Source of the DNA: an uncultured Rhodocyclaceae bacterium
GTDB lineage: Bacteria; Pseudomonadota; Gammaproteobacteria; Burkholderiales; Rhodocyclaceae
Length of the DNA: 11,255 nucleotides
Assembly (NCBI GenBank): GCA_903950295.1
Contig: CAJBAP010000134.1
Span: forward strand, 1 to 11,255
Reading direction: 5' to 3'
The notes beneath the pieces are model-generated. The model ran no database searches. It was not told the origin of the DNA and worked only from the letters and a program-made list of their open reading frames with translations. Numbering within the stretch: the first letter of the stretch is position 1; every line of letters begins with the position of its first letter. Of the stretch, positions 1-6,035 are shown one piece after another. A program made the position numbers and the translations under genes.

Positions 1-591
1 GAACTGGAGCAATCCCTGATCCTGTATCTGCATGGCTTCACCAGTGGTCCGCAGTCGAGGAAGGTAAAAGCCTTGGCGGTGCGCATGGCTGAACGGGGAT
101 GCGCTGATCAACTGGTCTGTCCGCAGTTGCAAGCCTCACCGGCATCGGCTAACGCTCTGGCAGATGCAATCATACGGGAAAAAGACGGTGCTGGCGGGAC
201 GGCAACTCTGGTGGGTTCCTCGCTGGGTGGTTACTACGCGACGTACCTCACCGAAAAGCACGGGCTGAAGGCGGTGCTGGTCAACCCGGCCGTGGTTGCA
301 GCCATCGAACTCGAACGTTATCTCGGTCCGCAAACCTGGCTTTACAGCGGCGAACCCTTCGATTTCACGCAGCAGCACATTGCCGAACTGCGCGCTCTTG
401 AAATGCCAGCGCTTGCCGATCCGTCGCGTTACTGGCTGCTGGTCGAGGAAGGGGACGAAACGCTCGACTACCGCCAGGCCGTCGTACGATATGCCGGCGC
501 GCGCCAGACTGTGCTGCCCGACGGCGACCACAGCTTCACACGTTGGGACGATTACCTCGATGAGCTTCTGGCCTTTGCCGGCCTGACATGA
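1..591 (+). CDS. yqiA: YqiA-like alpha/beta-hydrolase esterase (5' end outside window)
   Basis: Predicted cytoplasmic serine esterase of the YqiA/UPF0227 family; E. coli YqiA hydrolyses short acyl esters, its physiological substrate is uncertain. The frame is open from base 1, so the start lies upstream; 196 residues are visible against about 193 in E. coli, so only a few are missing. The window starts near the first strand (LILYLHGFTSGPQS), with the oxyanion-type HGF motif. The nucleophile elbow is GSSLGG at visible residues 72-77 (Ser74). The C-terminal GDHSFTRWDDYL carries the likely catalytic His, and the Asp is probably in VEEGDETLDY. Residues 61-68 (KDGAGGTA) are encoded exactly by one copy of the dispersed repeat at 181-204, in the loop before the nucleophile strand. 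Its stop overlaps the rarD start (ATGA), so the two are probably co-transcribed. Family assignment is firm; substrate is not. Confidence 0.88.
   Translation, partial: ELEQSLILYLHGFTSGPQSRKVKALAVRMAERGCADQLVCPQLQASPASANALADAIIREKDGAGGTATLVGSSLGGYYATYLTEKHGLKAVLVNPAVVAAIELERYLGPQTWLYSGEPFDFTQQHIAELRALEMPALADPSRYWLLVEEGDETLDYRQAVVRYAGARQTVLPDGDHSFTRWDDYLDELLAFAGLT
181..204 (+). repeat. Dispersed 24-bp repeat, copy 1 (inside yqiA)
   Basis: Copy of the repeat whose core is GTCGGCGCTGGCGGGACGGC, preceded by AAA. This copy has two substitutions (GAC for GTC, GGT for GGC) and is an exact eight-codon in-frame segment of yqiA (KDGAGGTA). Confidence 0.8.
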
Positions 592-1475
592 ATCCCCAAA
601 CATCGGCCACGCGCGAAGGCATAGCCGCTGCTCTGGGCGCCTACGTTTTGTGGGGACTGGTGCCCATCTTCTTCAAGCAACTGGGTGGTGTGCCGGCGCT
701 GGAGATCATCGCCCATCGAGTGGTCTGGTCGCTGCTGCTGGTCGGTGGCCTGCTTGCGGCGCGGGGCCAGCTTGGCTCCGTCTGGCACCATGCCCGCAAT
801 CTGCGCACCCTGCTGCACGCGGCCATCGCGGCCGCCCTGGTCATGACGAACTGGTTCGTCTTCGTCTGGGCGGTGAATGCCGGTCGCATTCTTGAAACCA
901 GCCTCGGCTATTTCATTACGCCACTCGTCAGCATCGTGCTGGGCGTTGTTGTGCTCCATGAGCGCTTGCGGCCGCGGCAGTGGGTTGCCGTCGCGCTGGC
1001 GCTGACTGGCGTGGCGCTGGAAGGTTGGCGCATCGGCAGCCTGCCTTGGGTTTCGCTGGTGCTGGCGGCCACCTTCGGCAGCTATGGCCTGCTGCGCAAG
1101 CAGTTGCCGGTGGATGCCGCGGGTGGCCTGTTGCTGGAAACCGCATGCGCTGCGCCTTTCGCCGCGCTGTACCTGCTCTGGCTTGGCACTATGGGGAACA
1201 TGGGTCACTTTGGCCAGACCGTTACAATCGATGTCCTGCTGGTCGCCTCCGGCGCGGTCACCGCGATTCCCCTGCTGCTCTTCGCCATTGGCGCGCGCCG
1301 CCTGCCTTTGGCGACGATGGGATTTCTCCAGTATGTCGCACCCTCGCTCTCATTTCTGGTGGCAATTTTCTTTTATGCCGAGCCGATGAACTTGTCGCGC
1401 CTGCTGGCTTTCGCCGCCATCTGGGTAGGGCTGGCGCTCTACACGGCTGACATGCTGCTGGAACGGCGGCGGTAA
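588..1475 (+). CDS. rarD: RarD-type EamA/DMT superfamily permease
   Basis: Integral inner-membrane protein of the drug/metabolite transporter superfamily, RarD subfamily (historically 'chloramphenicol-sensitive protein'); its substrate is not established. The 295-residue length fits the family. The N terminus has the RarD hallmark REGIAAALGAYVLWGLVPIFFK. About ten hydrophobic segments follow, e.g. VVWSLLLVGGLLA, LVSIVLGVVVL and LLVASGAVTAIPLLLFAIGA. The ETSLGYFITPLVS segment and the late LPLATMGFLQYVAPSLSFLVA segment are also typical. The protein ends in a short basic tail (LLERRR). The ATG overlaps the yqiA stop by four bases, implying translational coupling; no separate ribosome-binding site is needed or obvious. 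The gene ends immediately before the hsdR remnant and the accessory block. Confident on family, not on transported compound. Confidence 0.9.
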   Translation: MNPQTSATREGIAAALGAYVLWGLVPIFFKQLGGVPALEIIAHRVVWSLLLVGGLLAARGQLGSVWHHARNLRTLLHAAIAAALVMTNWFVFVWAVNAGRILETSLGYFITPLVSIVLGVVVLHERLRPRQWVAVALALTGVALEGWRIGSLPWVSLVLAATFGSYGLLRKQLPVDAAGGLLLETACAAPFAALYLLWLGTMGNMGHFGQTVTIDVLLVASGAVTAIPLLLFAIGARRLPLATMGFLQYVAPSLSFLVAIFFYAEPMNLSRLLAFAAIWVGLALYTADMLLERRR

Positions 1476-1480
1476 TCCAT

Positions 1481-1633
1481 GTTCTATGCGATGATGCCGC
1501 CCATTCAAACGGCATTCGGATCATGGCGCAGGCCAACATCCATGCCGGTCGCGGTGTGGCATTACGTGAATTCCCGCTCGAATCCAGCTTCGGCTTTGCC
1601 GACTATCTGCTCTACATCGACGGCAAGGCCTGA
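1481..1633 (+). pseudogene. N-terminal remnant of type I restriction endonuclease subunit R (hsdR)
   Basis: Readable from the ATG at 1523 to TGA at 1631-1633 (36 residues), with possible degraded homology a little upstream in the same frame. The peptide contains QANIHAGRGVALREFPLES followed by FGFADYLLYIDGKA. This is the start of the N-terminal nuclease domain in HsdR proteins, where the text normally runs on into a GVIEAK-type motif with the catalytic Glu-x-Lys. Here the frame stops after DGKA, and the dispersed repeat begins three bases past the TGA, so the rest of the roughly 800-1000 residue protein is gone. There is no recognisable start region. It is not expected to be functional. It faces the same way as the hsdM remnant at 2996, and both are N-terminal scraps, which points to a decayed type I restriction locus. 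Recognition is from memory of the family. Confidence 0.7.
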
Positions 1634-1635
1634 TG

Positions 1636-1659
1636 CGCCGTCCCGCCAGCGCCGACTTT
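1636..1659 (-). repeat. Dispersed 24-bp repeat, copy 2
   Basis: The minus strand carries the core GTCGGCGCTGGCGGGACGGC without mismatch, preceded by AAA; only the last base of the 24 differs (G for A). It begins three bases after the stop of the hsdR remnant and lies just upstream of the first operator-like palindrome. It is inverted relative to copy 3 at 3094, so the two bracket the HTH-nucleotidyltransferase module. Confidence 0.9.
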
Positions 1660-1663
1660 CTCA

Positions 1664-1679
1664 TTTCGCGAATTGCGAA
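1664..1679. promoter_or_regulatory. Upstream operator-like site (TTTCGCGAATTGCGAA)
   Basis: TTTCGCGAATTGCGAA is nearly identical to TTTCGCGAAACGCGAA at 1729-1744 (14 of 16 bases). It can also be read as an inverted repeat CATT(T)CGC-GAATT-GCGAATG. The two sites start 65 bp apart, about six helical turns, with the promoter between them. This is a layout compatible with co-operative or looping repression by the HTH protein encoded downstream (inference). Confidence 0.55.
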
Positions 1680-1695
1680 TGACGACAGAAAAACA

Positions 1696-1724
1696 TTGAC
1701 AACAGTCTGATAAAAAAGTACTTT
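1696..1724 (+). promoter_or_regulatory. Predicted sigma70 promoter of the HTH-nucleotidyltransferase operon
   Basis: A perfect -35 TTGACA (1696-1701), a 17-bp spacer that is AT-rich (ctgataaaaaag), and a weak -10 TACTTT (1719-1724). Transcription would start about 1731, inside the large palindrome at 1722-1745, leaving a leader of about 30 nt before the ATG at 1762. Confidence 0.55.
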
Positions 1725-1745
1725 CGTGTTTCGCGAAACGCGAAA
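1722..1745. promoter_or_regulatory. Large palindromic operator overlapping -10 and start site
   Basis: The 24-bp stretch has arms TTTCGTGTTTCG and CGAAACGCGAAA that pair at 11 of 12 positions; its centre GTTTCGCGAAAC is a perfect 12-bp palindrome. It overlaps the predicted -10 and transcription start, the classic position for a repressor site. The most likely ligand is the winged-helix protein of the same operon (autoregulation, inferred). Confidence 0.65.
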
Positions 1746-1761
1746 CAACGAGCAAACGACC

Positions 1762-2295
1762 ATGCGCCGCCCTGTCAATCGCCAGCCTGTCCTCAAAGTC
1801 CAAGATTTCTACCTGCTTCTCGCCCTCGCCGCCGTGCGGGGAGAAAGTGTGACCTATCCCGACCTGGCCGCCCTGACCGGGTTGTCGATGTCGGAAGTGC
1901 ATGGCGCGCTCAAACGGGCCGAGCAGGCACGGCTGCTGGCTTTTGTGAATAAGCAACCGCGCATCGTCACTCCCTTGTTCAAAGAGTTTCTGCTGCATGG
2001 CGCGCGTTATGCCTTTCCACCGGCGCGGGGGGCGATGGTGGGCGGCGTTCCTACCGCTTATGCTGCCGCGCCCCTCGACAAACAAATTGCCCCTTCCATC
2101 GATCCGCCACCGGTCTGGCCCCATGCAGAAGGCACGGCACGCGGGATCGCGCTGATACCGCTCTACCCAAGCGCACCGGCCGCCGCTCTGCGTAACCCTG
2201 CGCTCTACGAAAACCTGGCGCTATTTGATGCCCTGCGCATGGGCAACGCGCGGGAACGGAAGCTCGCCGAAGAAATGTTCGAGGAACGGCTTTGA
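1762..2295 (+). CDS. Winged helix-turn-helix regulator / probable antitoxin of a nucleotidyltransferase pair
   Basis: A 177-residue DNA-binding protein of unknown name. Residues about 10-60 form a winged-helix unit: a first helix (DFYLLLALAAVRG), then VTYPDLAALTGLSMSEVHGALKRAEQARLL with helix-turn-helix spacing. The C-terminal half ends in a charged helix (ALRMGNARERKLAEEMFEERL) and has a conserved-looking PTAYAAAPL / PVWPHAEGTARGIALIPLYP section that may bind the partner. I chose ATG 1762. The longer frame from GTG 1726 would start upstream of the predicted transcription start and inside the operator palindrome. The ribosome-binding site is weak. Its stop overlaps the TTG start of the nucleotidyltransferase, so the pair is translationally coupled. 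Two operator-like palindromes flank its promoter, suggesting autoregulation. By analogy with AbiEi-type winged-helix antitoxins it may neutralise or regulate the next gene; that role is inferred, not shown. Confidence 0.75.
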   Translation: MRRPVNRQPVLKVQDFYLLLALAAVRGESVTYPDLAALTGLSMSEVHGALKRAEQARLLAFVNKQPRIVTPLFKEFLLHGARYAFPPARGAMVGGVPTAYAAAPLDKQIAPSIDPPPVWPHAEGTARGIALIPLYPSAPAAALRNPALYENLALFDALRMGNARERKLAEEMFEERL

Positions 2296-2999
2296 ATTCC
2301 AATGACCCGAACCTGATACGAGTGGAGCTGGTAGCCCGTGCCTTGGGCGATCTATGCGAGGAGCTTGTATTGGTGGGCGGTTGCGCCACCGGCTTGCTGT
2401 ATACGTCGGTGCAGGCGCCACCGCCGCGCACGACCTACGATGTGGATCTCGTTGCTGAAGTGGCTACCCTGGCCGGCTATCACGCGATGGAGGCCCGTTT
2501 CGCCGAACGGGGATTTACCCGTGACATGGCACCTGATGCCCCGATCTGCCGCTGGCGTGTCGGTGAAGTGGAAGTCGACCTGATGCCGACTGACGAACGT
2601 ATTCTCGGTTTCTCGAACCGTTGGTATCCCGTTGCGACAGCAACCGCGCTACCGCTGACACTGCCAAGCGGCACGCGGATATGGCTGATTTCGGCACCGG
2701 CCTTTCTCGCCACGAAGTTCGAGGCCTACGCCACACGCGGCAACAGCGACATCATGGCCAGCCATGACTTCGAGGACATCATCAACGTGCTCGATGGCCG
2801 GCCCGGCATTGAGGCCGAGATTGCCGACACCGGCGGTGAACTGGCCGCCTATCTGGCGGAGCGATTTCGCGATGTGCTGCACCATCGGGATTTCGACAAT
2901 ACTTTGCCTGGTCTTGTTGTATATGACGACCTCTACGACAGCCGGATCGAAGCCGTGCGCCACCGTATAACCACCATCGCCAACCTTTACCAGAAATGA
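2292..2999 (+). CDS. AbiEii/MenA-like nucleotidyltransferase (putative toxin)
   Basis: A 235-residue protein with the DNA polymerase beta-type nucleotidyltransferase signature. It shows LVLVGGCATGLL (Gly-Gly at 29-30), the metal-binding pair in TYDVDLV (Asp50, Asp52), and a third carboxylate in VEVDLMP (Asp96). Lys142 in FLATKFEAYATRG and the later SHDFEDI (Asp159) match the C-terminal helical part of AbiEii/AbiGii-type enzymes. Known relatives such as MenA toxins add nucleotides to tRNA; this protein's target is unknown. The start is TTG 2292, overlapping the HTH stop (TTGA), with a good GAGGAA ribosome-binding site at 2281-2286 and no in-frame ATG nearby. The stop overlaps the ATG of the hsdM remnant, so the pair once led directly into a restriction-modification operon. 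An alternative role is an RNA- or protein-modifying accessory factor of that system. Confidence 0.78.
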   Translation: MNSNDPNLIRVELVARALGDLCEELVLVGGCATGLLYTSVQAPPPRTTYDVDLVAEVATLAGYHAMEARFAERGFTRDMAPDAPICRWRVGEVEVDLMPTDERILGFSNRWYPVATATALPLTLPSGTRIWLISAPAFLATKFEAYATRGNSDIMASHDFEDIINVLDGRPGIEAEIADTGGELAAYLAERFRDVLHHRDFDNTLPGLVVYDDLYDSRIEAVRHRITTIANLYQK

Positions 3000-3094
3000 A
3001 CGCCTCCACCCTCGTCCAGAAGCTCTGGAACTACTGCAACGTGCTGCGCGACGACAGCATGTCACTGGCCGACCTGCGGCCGGAAGCAGCGTAA
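2996..3094 (+). pseudogene. N-terminal remnant of type I DNA methyltransferase subunit M (hsdM)
   Basis: The frame opens with MNASTLVQKLWNYCNVLRDD, the characteristic first 20 residues of HsdM (N-6 adenine methylase) proteins. After about residue 23 it departs from the family (LADLRPEAA) and stops at TAA 3092-3094, so only 32 of roughly 500 residues survive. The stop codon overlaps the first base of dispersed-repeat copy 3. The ATG overlaps the nucleotidyltransferase stop (ATGA), which shows that the HTH-nucleotidyltransferase pair was the upstream part of a type I restriction-modification operon. It cannot methylate DNA. Could be recorded by automatic annotation as a small hypothetical gene or be missed entirely. 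Confidence 0.82.
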
Positions 3095-3117
3095 AACTCG
3101 GCGCTGGCAGGACGGCA
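3094..3117 (+). repeat. Dispersed 24-bp repeat, copy 3
   Basis: Matches the 24-bp consensus with two substitutions (CTC for GTC, CAGGAC for CGGGAC). It starts in the hsdM-remnant stop codon. Its right end falls where the -35 region of the next promoter would be. Confidence 0.88.
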
Positions 3118-3133
3118 CCAAAGCCGGGGCCGC

Positions 3134-3139
3134 TATAAT
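3134..3139 (+). promoter_or_regulatory. Consensus -10 box TATAAT for the RNB gene
   Basis: A perfect TATAAT lies 37 bp upstream of the ATG at 3177. The matching -35 window (about 3110-3117, GGACGGCA) is the end of dispersed-repeat copy 3 and is a poor TTGACA match, so the promoter depends mainly on the -10. Confidence 0.6.
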
Positions 3140-3176
3140 CCGCGCCCCTTCTGACTCCCATCCCTCCCCTTCTTCC

Positions 3177-5114
3177 ATGAACCTCCTCTTCGAAGAGGAT
3201 GGCGCCTTCAAGACCGGCACCATCATCGCGGATAACGATAGCTCGTTGCAGGTGGATACCGCCAGCGGCAAGCGCGTCAAATTGAAGGCCGCCAACGTCT
3301 TGCTGCGTTTTGCGGCACCTGGTGCGAGCGAGCTTCTGACGCAGGCCGAAGCTCAGGCCGAAGCGATCGAGACCGAGTTTCTCTGGGAAGTCTGCCCCGA
3401 AGCTGAATTCGGCTTTGAGGAACTGGCCGCCGAGTATGCCGGACACAAGCCGACCGCCATAGAAGCGGCCGCCGTACTGCTGCGATTGCACAGCGCGCCG
3501 ATCTATTTCCACCGCAAGGGCAAAGGCCGCTTCAGGAAAGCGCCACCGGATATCCTTCAGGCAGCATTGGCCGGGCTCGAGAAAAAACGTCAGCAGGCGC
3601 TCACCATCGACCGCATGGCTGATGAGCTGAAGGCTGGCCAACTGCCACCGGAGTTTCCTCCATTCATCACACAACTGCTTTACAAGCCAGACCGCAACCG
3701 GCCCGAGACCAAGGCGCTCGAAGCGGCCTGCGCGGCTACTGGCGCGAGTCCCGAGCGCCTGCTGCAGCACTGCGGTGCCTTGCCCGACAGCCATGCCTTC
3801 CACCTTGGCCGTTTTCTCTTTGAGCATTTCCCCGAAGGTCATGGTGGCACGGGAGGGACGAATTTCCCCGCCTACGCTGATGCTGTCGATCCCATCGATC
3901 TGCCGCTCGCTGCCGTGCAAGCCTTCTCCATCGACGATGCCCATACTACCGAGATCGACGACGCCTTCTCGCTGACGCCGCTGCCGGATGGCGGCATGCG
4001 TGTCGGCATCCACATCGCCGCGCCCTGCCTGGGTTTCGGGCCGGACTCAGACCTCGGCCGCATCGCGCGCAATCGCTTGTCTACTGTTTATATGCCGGGG
4101 CGCAAGATCACCATGCTGCCCGAGGCTGTCGTCGAAAGTCACACGCTGGCCGCCGGTCATGCGGTACCGGCGATCTCGCTTTATCTGGATGTTGCCGCCG
4201 ACCTGCGCGTGCTTGGTCATGAAACGAAGCTGGAATGCGTACCGGTCGCCGCCAATCTGCGCCACCATGACATCGAGCCGGTGTTCAATGCAGAAACTTT
4301 GGCCGCCGGCGAACTTCCCGACTTTCCTTTCCGCAACGAGCTCAAGCGTCTGTGGGAACTCGCCGTTGTGCTCGAAGCTGGCCGCGGCCAGCCTGCCACT
4401 AACCAGAACCGCAAGGACTACAGTTTTGTCGTCGACTGGGACGTGCAGACGCCACACGGCCTTGGCCGGGTAGTGATCGATGAGCGCCCGCGCGGCAGCC
4501 CGCTCGACACGTTGGTGGCTGAATTGATGATCTTTGCCAATGCCACCTGGGGTGCGCTGCTGCGCGACGCCGGCATTCCCGGTATGTATCGGGCACAGAC
4601 GGCCGGCAAGGCGCGCATGACTACCGTCGCTACGCCGCACGAAGGGCTGGGCGTCGATTGCTATGCCTGGTCGACCTCGCCCTTGCGCCGCTTCGCCGAC
4701 CTCGCCAACCAGTGGCAACTGATTTCCCATCTGCGTGGTGAAAAGCCCGTCTATCCGCCCAAGTCCTCCGACCTCATGGCGGCGTTGCGTGACTTCGAGC
4801 TGACCTACGCGAGCTATGCAGAATTCCAGCGGGGCATGGAGCGTTACTGGTGCCTGCGCTGGTTGGCGCAAGAGAATGTCACCACGGTGGTCGCGCAGGT
4901 GTTGAAGGAGAACATCGTGCGTTTCGAGTCGATCCCGCTCGTCATCAAGGCCAGCGGCATGCCGACCCTCGATCGTGGTGCACGGGTGCGCCTCAGCGTC
5001 TCGGACATCGACCTGTTAGCGGCCGAAGCCAGGATTGGATTCATCGAATTGCTGGGTGCGGACAGCGCTGATGCGGCTTTAGAAGCCGCCGAAGCGGAGG
5101 AGGGCGGGGAGTAA
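3177..5114 (+). CDS. RNB-domain exoribonuclease (RNase II family)
   Basis: A 645-residue cytoplasmic protein with the RNB catalytic domain of RNase II/R enzymes, which degrade RNA 3' to 5' using Mg2+. The N-terminal 50 or so residues look like a small beta-barrel (TGTIIADNDSSLQVDTASGK). A helical region follows, then the RNB core. Its active-site motif is IDDAHTTEIDDAF at 252-264 (Asp253, Glu259, Asp261, Asp262), followed by VGIHIAAP and STVYMPGRKITMLPE. The catalytic-Arg segment YAWSTSPLRRFADLANQW lies near 494-511. In E. coli RNase II the third metal ligand of this motif is Asp; here it is Glu259. A typical C-terminal S1 domain is not evident; the end (DRGARVRLSVSDIDLLAAEARIGFIEL) may be a reduced OB fold. 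It is shorter than RNase R. It is the divergent RNB subgroup rather than a standard rnb/rnr, so I give no symbol. Confidence 0.88.
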   Translation: MNLLFEEDGAFKTGTIIADNDSSLQVDTASGKRVKLKAANVLLRFAAPGASELLTQAEAQAEAIETEFLWEVCPEAEFGFEELAAEYAGHKPTAIEAAAVLLRLHSAPIYFHRKGKGRFRKAPPDILQAALAGLEKKRQQALTIDRMADELKAGQLPPEFPPFITQLLYKPDRNRPETKALEAACAATGASPERLLQHCGALPDSHAFHLGRFLFEHFPEGHGGTGGTNFPAYADAVDPIDLPLAAVQAFSIDDAHTTEIDDAFSLTPLPDGGMRVGIHIAAPCLGFGPDSDLGRIARNRLSTVYMPGRKITMLPEAVVESHTLAAGHAVPAISLYLDVAADLRVLGHETKLECVPVAANLRHHDIEPVFNAETLAAGELPDFPFRNELKRLWELAVVLEAGRGQPATNQNRKDYSFVVDWDVQTPHGLGRVVIDERPRGSPLDTLVAELMIFANATWGALLRDAGIPGMYRAQTAGKARMTTVATPHEGLGVDCYAWSTSPLRRFADLANQWQLISHLRGEKPVYPPKSSDLMAALRDFELTYASYAEFQRGMERYWCLRWLAQENVTTVVAQVLKENIVRFESIPLVIKASGMPTLDRGARVRLSVSDIDLLAAEARIGFIELLGADSADAALEAAEAEEGGE

Positions 5115-5117
5115 AAT
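5112..5117 (+). promoter_or_regulatory. Possible -10 box (TAAAAT) before the TonB-like gene
   Basis: TAAAAT overlaps the RNB stop codon, seven bases from the ATG at 5124, with no clear -35. It lies in the loop of a small hairpin GGGGA/TCCCC (5107-5122). It could be a weak internal promoter or simply a translational-coupling structure. Confidence 0.3.
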
Positions 5118-5123
5118 TCCCCG

Positions 5124-6008
5124 ATGCCTGTTCTCATGAACTGGCCAGCACCACTGGCCGCGATGGATCCGCCGCAGCGCCACCTGACGCTGGCGCTCGG
5201 GGTTTCGCTGTTCATCCACGCCATCCTGCTGTCGATTCATTTCAAGTTGCCCGAAGCGCTCGATCGTGCCCGCGAGCAGGCGCTCGACGTCATTCTCGTC
5301 AACAGCAAGCACGCCACCAAACCCACCAAGGCGCAGGCCAGAGCGCAGAGCAATCTAGATGGTGGTGGCAACACCGCCGACAACCGGCGCGCGAAAACGC
5401 CGCTGCCCGCCACTACGCAGACTCAGACTGGCAACGACCTGATGAGTGCGCAAGCCCGCGTCGCTCAACTGGAGGCGCAACAGCGCGAAATTCTGACGCA
5501 GACCAAGGCAGCGCGCACCGCGAAGGTCGATGCCGACCGCCAGCCACCGGCACCGGTGAACGAGGTTTCCGGTCGCGACCTTGCCAGCCGCGCCATGGCT
5601 TTGGCCCGACTGGAGGGCGAGATCGCCCGCGACATCGACGACTACAACCAGCGCCCGAAGCGCCACTTTGTCGGTGCGCGCGTCGAGGAGTATCGCTTCG
5701 CCCAGTATGTCGAGGACTGGCGGCAGAAGATCGAGCGCATCGGCAACCTCAACTACCCCGACTCGGCCAAGGGCAAGCTGTACGGCAGCCTGGTGCTGAC
5801 GGTGGCGATCAAGAAAGACGGACAGCTCGAGCGTGTCGAGATCAACCGTTCGTCCGGCCACAAGGTGCTGGATGAAGCGGCACTGCGCATCGTGCGGCTG
5901 GCCGCACCCTATGCCACTTTTCCCGAGGCCGTGCGGCGTGACACCGACATTCTCGAAATCACTCGCACTTGGTCATTTACTGGCGCCGACCAATTACGCG
6001 CTAACTGA
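5124..6008 (+). CDS. TonB-like energy-transducing periplasm-spanning protein
   Basis: A 294-residue protein with TonB architecture. It has one N-terminal membrane anchor (about 22-40, LALGVSLFIHAILLSIHF), then a basic and Pro/Thr/Gln-rich linker. A predicted helical segment follows (about 108-160, VAQLEAQQREILTQTKAARTAK). The C-terminal TonB domain is at about 195-285: YPDSAKGKLYGSLVLTVAIKKDGQLERVEINRSSGHKVLDEAALRIVRLAAPYATFP. Known TonB proteins couple the ExbB/ExbD proton gradient to outer-membrane receptors; no exbB/exbD is in the window, so the partner is elsewhere or the protein is one of several TonB paralogues. Start ATG 5124 has GGGGAG 12 bases upstream; ATG 5136 is the alternative and loses four residues. 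Only 9 bp separate it from the RNB gene. Confidence 0.8.
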   Translation: MPVLMNWPAPLAAMDPPQRHLTLALGVSLFIHAILLSIHFKLPEALDRAREQALDVILVNSKHATKPTKAQARAQSNLDGGGNTADNRRAKTPLPATTQTQTGNDLMSAQARVAQLEAQQREILTQTKAARTAKVDADRQPPAPVNEVSGRDLASRAMALARLEGEIARDIDDYNQRPKRHFVGARVEEYRFAQYVEDWRQKIERIGNLNYPDSAKGKLYGSLVLTVAIKKDGQLERVEINRSSGHKVLDEAALRIVRLAAPYATFPEAVRRDTDILEITRTWSFTGADQLRAN

Positions 6009-6035
6009 GGCGCGCCAACCCCTAAAGGAATAATC

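Noticed and set aside
552..1208. A 218-codon minus-strand frame opposite rarD
   Set aside because: Low-complexity composition and complete overlap with rarD; no family features.
1479..1682. 67-codon frame starting MFYAMMPP after rarD
   Set aside because: It is out of frame with the recognisable HsdR remnant and has no family features.
1636..3117. A classical insertion sequence with terminal inverted repeats
   Set aside because: No transposase is encoded between the repeats and no target duplication was seen; the same repeat also lies singly elsewhere.
2649..4013. A 454-codon minus-strand open frame across the NTase and RNB genes
   Set aside because: Antisense shadow in GC-rich DNA: it spans two well-supported + genes and shows no recognisable domain.
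5107..5122. GGGGA...TCCCC hairpin as a terminator after the RNB gene
   Set aside because: The stem is five base pairs without a T-tract, and the next start codon follows at once, so termination here is unlikely.
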